The translations under genes were made by a program, and so were the position numbers. Below, one piece after another: positions 3,494 through 6,788 of a stretch of DNA of 6,788 bases (the stretch's first letter is position 1; every line of letters starts with the position of its first letter). A model generated the notes under the pieces. The model was not told the DNA's origin and made no database searches. It saw only the letters and a program-made list of their open reading frames with translations. Source of the DNA: an uncultured Collinsella sp. (GTDB lineage: Bacteria; Actinomycetota; Coriobacteriia; Coriobacteriales; Coriobacteriaceae); the NCBI GenBank assembly GCA_900545075.1, contig UQXT01000102.1:1-6788 (forward strand), written 5' to 3'.

Positions 3494-6070
3494 ATGTGCG
3501 ATTGCACAGATCATAAGGACGAGATCCCCGCCTACGACGCGCAGGCCATTGAGTCCAAGTGGATGAAGGCCTGGGAGGACTCCGACCTCTTTGCCGTCGA
3601 CACCGACGACAGCAAGCCCAAGAAGTACGTGCTCGAGATGTTCCCGTATCCGTCGGGCGACCTGCACATGGGCCACGCTCGCAACTATACCATTGGCGAT
3701 GCCATGGCCCGTCAGGCCCGCATGCGCGGCTTTGACGTGCTGCACCCCATCGGCTTTGACGCCTTTGGCCTGCCCGCTGAGAACGCCGCCATCAAGCACA
3801 ATACGCAGGCTGCTGCCTGGACGTATAAGAACATGGACCAGGCGCTCACCACGATGAAGCGCATGGGCTTCTCCTACGATCTGGATCGCATGGTCAAGAC
3901 CTGCAGCCCCGACTACTACCGCTGGGGTCAGTGGATCTTTGAGAAGCTGTGGGAAAAGGGCCTGGTCTACCGCAAGAAGAACCCGGTCAACTGGTGCCCT
4001 ACCTGCAAGACCGTTCTGGCCAACGAGCAGGTTACCGAGGGCAAGTGCTGGCGCTGCGGCACCGAGCCCGAGAAGCGCGACCTTGAGCAGTGGTACTACA
4101 AGATTACCGAGTACTCTCAGGAGCTGCTCGACGACCTGGAGAAGCTCCCCGGCTGGCCCGAGCGCGTCAAGCAGATGCAGGCCAACTGGATTGGCCGCTC
4201 CGAGGGCGCCGAGGTCGACTTTACCCTGTGTGACCAGGATGGCGAGCCCATCGAGGGCGACGAGGGCAAGATCACCGTCTTTACCACGCGTGCCGATACC
4301 CTGTTTGGCGTCTCCTTCTTTGTCCTGGCTCCCGAGTACGCCGGCCTGCACGAGCTCGTCGAGGGCACGGAGTACGAGGAGGCCGTCACCAAGATCGTCG
4401 AGGACTCCAAGCATATCTCTGCCGTCGAGCGTGCCCAGGGCACTCTCGAGAAGCACGGTGCCTTCACGGGCCGCTATGTGGTAAACCCCGTCAACGGCGA
4501 GAAGGTTCCCGTGTGGGTTGCCGATTATGTCGTTGCCGACTACGGTACCGGTGCCGTCATGGCCGTTCCCTGTGGCGACCAGCGTGACTTTGAGTTTGCC
4601 CGTAAGTATGATCTGCCCATCGTGCCGATCATCCTGGACGATGACGATCGCGCTGCCGTCGAGGCCAGCGGCGAGACCATCGATACCTTCCATGCCGAGA
4701 CCGTCGACTGGGATTGCGCCCACGCCGCCGAGGGCACGCTCGTCCAGTCCGGCAAGTACACTGGCATGCGCGGCGGTAAGCACTCCGAGGGCGAGGCTGC
4801 CATCGTGGCCGATCTCGAGGCCATGGGCTGCGGCCGTCGCAAGGTCGAGTTCCGCCTGCGCGACTGGCTCATCAGCCGTCAGCGTTATTGGGGCAACCCC
4901 ATCCCGGCCATCCACTGCGAGCACTGCGGCATTGTGCCCGTGCCCGAGGATCAGCTGCCGGTGACGCTGCCCGAGAACCTGGACCTGGGCGCCGGCGAGA
5001 CCCTCGCCGAGTGCAAGGACTTCTATGAGACCACCTGCCCGGTCTGCGGCCGCCCGGCCAAGCGCGAGACCGATACCATGGACACCTTCACCTGCTCCAG
5101 CTGGTATTACCTGCGCTATACCGATCCGCACAACACTGAGCTGCCCTTCTCCCGCGAGGCGGCCGACCGTTGGATGCCCGTCGATAACTACATCGGTGGC
5201 ATCGAGCACGCCATTCTGCACCTGCTCTACAGCCGCTTCTTTACCAAGGCGCTGCGCGACCTGGGCCTGCTGAGCGTGGACGAGCCCTTCACCAACCTGC
5301 TGTGCCAGGGCATGGTCAAGGACGAGAACGGCGATACCATGTCTAAGTCCAAGGGCAATGTGGTGCCCCCGAGCTCGGTCATCGAGCCCTACGGCGCCGA
5401 CACCATGCGTCTGGCGATCCTGTTTATCGCCCCGCCCGAGAAGGACTTCGACTGGGATCCCAAGGCCGTCGAGGGCGCCAACCGCTTTATCAAGCGCGCC
5501 TGGCGTATCGTGTGGCAGCTCGTCCAATCGGGTGACGCCAACGTGGCCTTCGACAAGTCCGTGCTCGACGAGACCGCGATGAAGCTCTACCGCGAGCGTC
5601 ACCGCACCATCGCCAAGTGCACCGAGGACTTCGATCGCGGCCAGTTCAACACCGCGATCTCGGCCGTCATGGAGCTCGTCAACGCGGCGAGCGCCTACCT
5701 CAACGCCACCGAGGGTGCTGACCGCGACAAGGCCCTGTGCTACGGCGTGGCCAAGGACATCGTGAGCGTCCTGGCGCCCATCTGCCCGTTCTGGGCCGAC
5801 GAGCTGTGGCACGAGGCACTCGGCTGCGAGGGCAACGCCTACACCGCCGCCTGGCCCGAGTTTGACCTGGCCGAGTCCATCGAGGATACGGTGCAGATCG
5901 TCGTCCAGGTACTCGGCAAGGTCCGCGGCCGCATTGACGTGGCCCGCGATGCCTCCAACGAGGAAATGCAGGCTGCCGCCGAGGCTGCCGTTGCCAAGTG
6001 GACCGAGGGCAAGACGGTCGTCAAGGCCATCTGCGTGCCCGGCAAGCTGGTCAACCTGGTGGTCAAGTAA
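3494..6070 (+). CDS. leuS: Leucyl-tRNA synthetase
   Basis: This class Ia cytosolic enzyme charges tRNA-Leu with leucine using ATP. The 858-residue product has normal bacterial length (E. coli 860, B. subtilis about 804). The HIGH-type motif is HMGH at residues 58-61 and the KMSKS-type motif is TMSKS at 615-619. Two zinc-type cysteine sets are visible: C168/C171/C185/C188 and C475/C478/C515/C518. The inserted CP1 editing domain, which hydrolyses mischarged tRNA, spans roughly 235-435. It holds the Thr-rich TTRADT (264-269) and the GTGAVMAVP block (351-359), with the probable editing Asp at 365. The helical anticodon-binding region follows from about 690. AAGGAG at 3483-3488 lies five bases before the ATG at 3494. 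Within the editing pocket the segment is PCGDQRD, where E. coli has His at the Gly361 position, as I recall. The gene stands alone, with its own promoter candidate, a structured leader and a terminator. Confidence 0.98.
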   Translation: MCDCTDHKDEIPAYDAQAIESKWMKAWEDSDLFAVDTDDSKPKKYVLEMFPYPSGDLHMGHARNYTIGDAMARQARMRGFDVLHPIGFDAFGLPAENAAIKHNTQAAAWTYKNMDQALTTMKRMGFSYDLDRMVKTCSPDYYRWGQWIFEKLWEKGLVYRKKNPVNWCPTCKTVLANEQVTEGKCWRCGTEPEKRDLEQWYYKITEYSQELLDDLEKLPGWPERVKQMQANWIGRSEGAEVDFTLCDQDGEPIEGDEGKITVFTTRADTLFGVSFFVLAPEYAGLHELVEGTEYEEAVTKIVEDSKHISAVERAQGTLEKHGAFTGRYVVNPVNGEKVPVWVADYVVADYGTGAVMAVPCGDQRDFEFARKYDLPIVPIILDDDDRAAVEASGETIDTFHAETVDWDCAHAAEGTLVQSGKYTGMRGGKHSEGEAAIVADLEAMGCGRRKVEFRLRDWLISRQRYWGNPIPAIHCEHCGIVPVPEDQLPVTLPENLDLGAGETLAECKDFYETTCPVCGRPAKRETDTMDTFTCSSWYYLRYTDPHNTELPFSREAADRWMPVDNYIGGIEHAILHLLYSRFFTKALRDLGLLSVDEPFTNLLCQGMVKDENGDTMSKSKGNVVPPSSVIEPYGADTMRLAILFIAPPEKDFDWDPKAVEGANRFIKRAWRIVWQLVQSGDANVAFDKSVLDETAMKLYRERHRTIAKCTEDFDRGQFNTAISAVMELVNAASAYLNATEGADRDKALCYGVAKDIVSVLAPICPFWADELWHEALGCEGNAYTAAWPEFDLAESIEDTVQIVVQVLGKVRGRIDVARDASNEEMQAAAEAAVAKWTEGKTVVKAICVPGKLVNLVVK

Positions 6071-6099
6071 ACGCCACGCGCATAGTTGACGTGTTAAAT

Positions 6100-6134
6100 A
6101 CGAGGGACGATCCGGCCGGGTCGTCCCTCGTTTT
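6100..6134 (+). terminator. Intrinsic terminator of leuS
   Basis: ACGAGGGACGA (6100-6110) pairs perfectly with TCGTCCCTCGT (6121-6131). The stem can extend by three pairs (one U-G) to a four-base GGCC loop, and TTTT (6131-6134) follows. It begins 30 bases after the leuS stop. It may also help stop the convergent lipoprotein gene, although the tail on that strand is weaker. Confidence 0.85.
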
Positions 6135-6174
6135 GTGTTATATGCCCTGCATGGCTGGTGCCGAGTGTCACCCT

Positions 6175-6747
6175 CTACGGAATGTGTACCAAGTCCTTAA
6201 AGTAGACGTTGCCGGTTTGCTCCTCGAACATCCAGATATTGAGGTAGATGTCGTTGAGGTCACTGTTCACATCAAAGTCCGGATCGTCGAAGGTGCCTAC
6301 AAAGGTGAGCATCGCGGTCGCTTCTTTGCCTGCGGCGACGGGCTGGCGCATGTGCACGTCGCGGATGACACCGTTGACGTAGGCATAAGCATCAACATCG
6401 CCAAACATCATGTCGACATCGGTGTTGTTTGTCACCGCAAAGACCAACACGGCGTCGCCGTAGCCATCCGTGTCCTTGCCCACGCAGGTAACATGGACGT
6501 TCTCGTCTGCCTCAAAGTCGATGGGAAACTGTTCTTGGAGGTCGGGACCTAAGCCCTGGGGGTCGACTATATCTTCGTCTATTTTGTCGAAACGCTCCGA
6601 AGGCGTCGTTTTCTCGATGGCTTTGGTGCTGCCGAGATCCGGCTCGCATGGTCCGGTTTTACCATCGACGTTGCTGCAGCCCGCCAGAGCGAACGAGCAG
6701 GCAGCGACGACGAGCGCGGTCGCGCAGAGGGTGCCCAGGCGTTCCAT
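6175..6747 (-). CDS. Putative secreted lipoprotein, function unknown
   Basis: The 190-residue product begins with a short signal peptide: a modest charged start, a hydrophobic stretch at about residues 7-22, and the lipobox LAGC at 21-24. Cys24 would be lipid-modified and anchored to the outer face of the membrane. Residues 25-80 are polar, acidic and probably disordered. Residues 84-190 look like one beta-sandwich domain. The VLVFAVTNNTDVDM segment (100-113) is typical of Ig-like extracellular domains such as DUF4352 or DUF5067, where a strand leads to an Asn-Asn/Asp turn. That family link is only an impression from pattern. The protein is very acidic, and after Cys24 it has only Cys34 and Cys88. 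AAGGAGG (minus strand, 6752-6758) lies four bases before the ATG at 6747. The gene converges on leuS and has no partner in the window, so no function is assigned. Confidence 0.85.
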   Translation of the reverse strand: MERLGTLCATALVVAACSFALAGCSNVDGKTGPCEPDLGSTKAIEKTTPSERFDKIDEDIVDPQGLGPDLQEQFPIDFEADENVHVTCVGKDTDGYGDAVLVFAVTNNTDVDMMFGDVDAYAYVNGVIRDVHMRQPVAAGKEATAMLTFVGTFDDPDFDVNSDLNDIYLNIWMFEEQTGNVYFKDLVHIP

Positions 6748-6788
6748 GGATCCTCCTTGCCGTAGAGATACTGGAAGGTCGTGCGGTC
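6748..6788 (-). promoter_or_regulatory. Upstream region of the lipoprotein gene, cut by the window edge
   Basis: Read on the minus strand, this stretch contains the strong Shine-Dalgarno AAGGAGG at 6752-6758. I see no convincing promoter in the 30 bases that remain; it probably lies beyond the window. Confidence 0.5.

Noticed and set aside
3377..5812. Very long open frame antisense to leuS, about 811 codons
   Set aside because: It is the mirror of a strongly biased GC-rich coding sequence. The product is low-complexity (Leu, Gly, Val, Ala rich), matches no family I know and lacks a convincing ribosome binding site.
5998..6552. Plus-strand open frame of 184 codons overlapping the leuS end and the lipoprotein gene
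   Set aside because: It runs through the leuS terminator and lies antisense to a gene with a clear lipobox and Shine-Dalgarno; its start is inside leuS.
1..6788. CRISPR array, tRNA/rRNA genes, integrase, toxin-antitoxin or other defence genes
   Set aside because: I saw no regularly spaced direct repeats, no tRNA cloverleaf and no proteins of these families on either strand.

Overview
The window looks like an ordinary chromosomal stretch from a high-GC, gut-type actinobacterium of the class Coriobacteriia. A Collinsella-like organism is my best guess. This rests on the G/C-ending codon use of the large genes, the protein types and the style of the intergenic palindromes; no marker gene fixes the genus.

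Layout from left to right: xpt (xanthine phosphoribosyltransferase, +) is followed by a short perfect palindrome with a T-tract. Next is a small stand-alone GGQ-domain gene (+), probably a ribosome-rescue peptidyl-tRNA hydrolase. A second, much longer palindrome of the same sequence family separates it from a convergent gene for a ModE-type DNA-binding protein (-). A divergent intergenic region of about 190 bases carries promoter-like and operator-like sites and leads into an IMP dehydrogenase gene (+). That enzyme is of the type characterised from the protozoan Tritrichomonas foetus, with the same length and catalytic-residue numbering. A terminator-like hairpin, an extended -10 promoter and a 119-base rod-shaped imperfect hairpin follow, and the rod would form most of the leader of leuS (leucyl-tRNA synthetase, +). 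A good intrinsic terminator closes leuS. The window ends with a convergent gene for a small secreted lipoprotein (-) of unknown function.

Xpt and GuaB supply the same product, XMP, from xanthine and from IMP, so the left half is a guanine-nucleotide neighbourhood. The GGQ protein and LeuRS both belong to translation. The ModE-like protein lacks a ligand domain and shares a promoter region with guaB, so it could regulate guaB or itself; that is inference.

I do not see a defence system, CRISPR array, integrase, tRNA or rRNA. The signals most worth a second look are non-coding: two related palindromes flanking the GGQ gene, the leuS leader rod, and the overlapping TTGGGC half-sites ahead of guaB. 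The protozoan-type IMPDH is the most notable coding feature.
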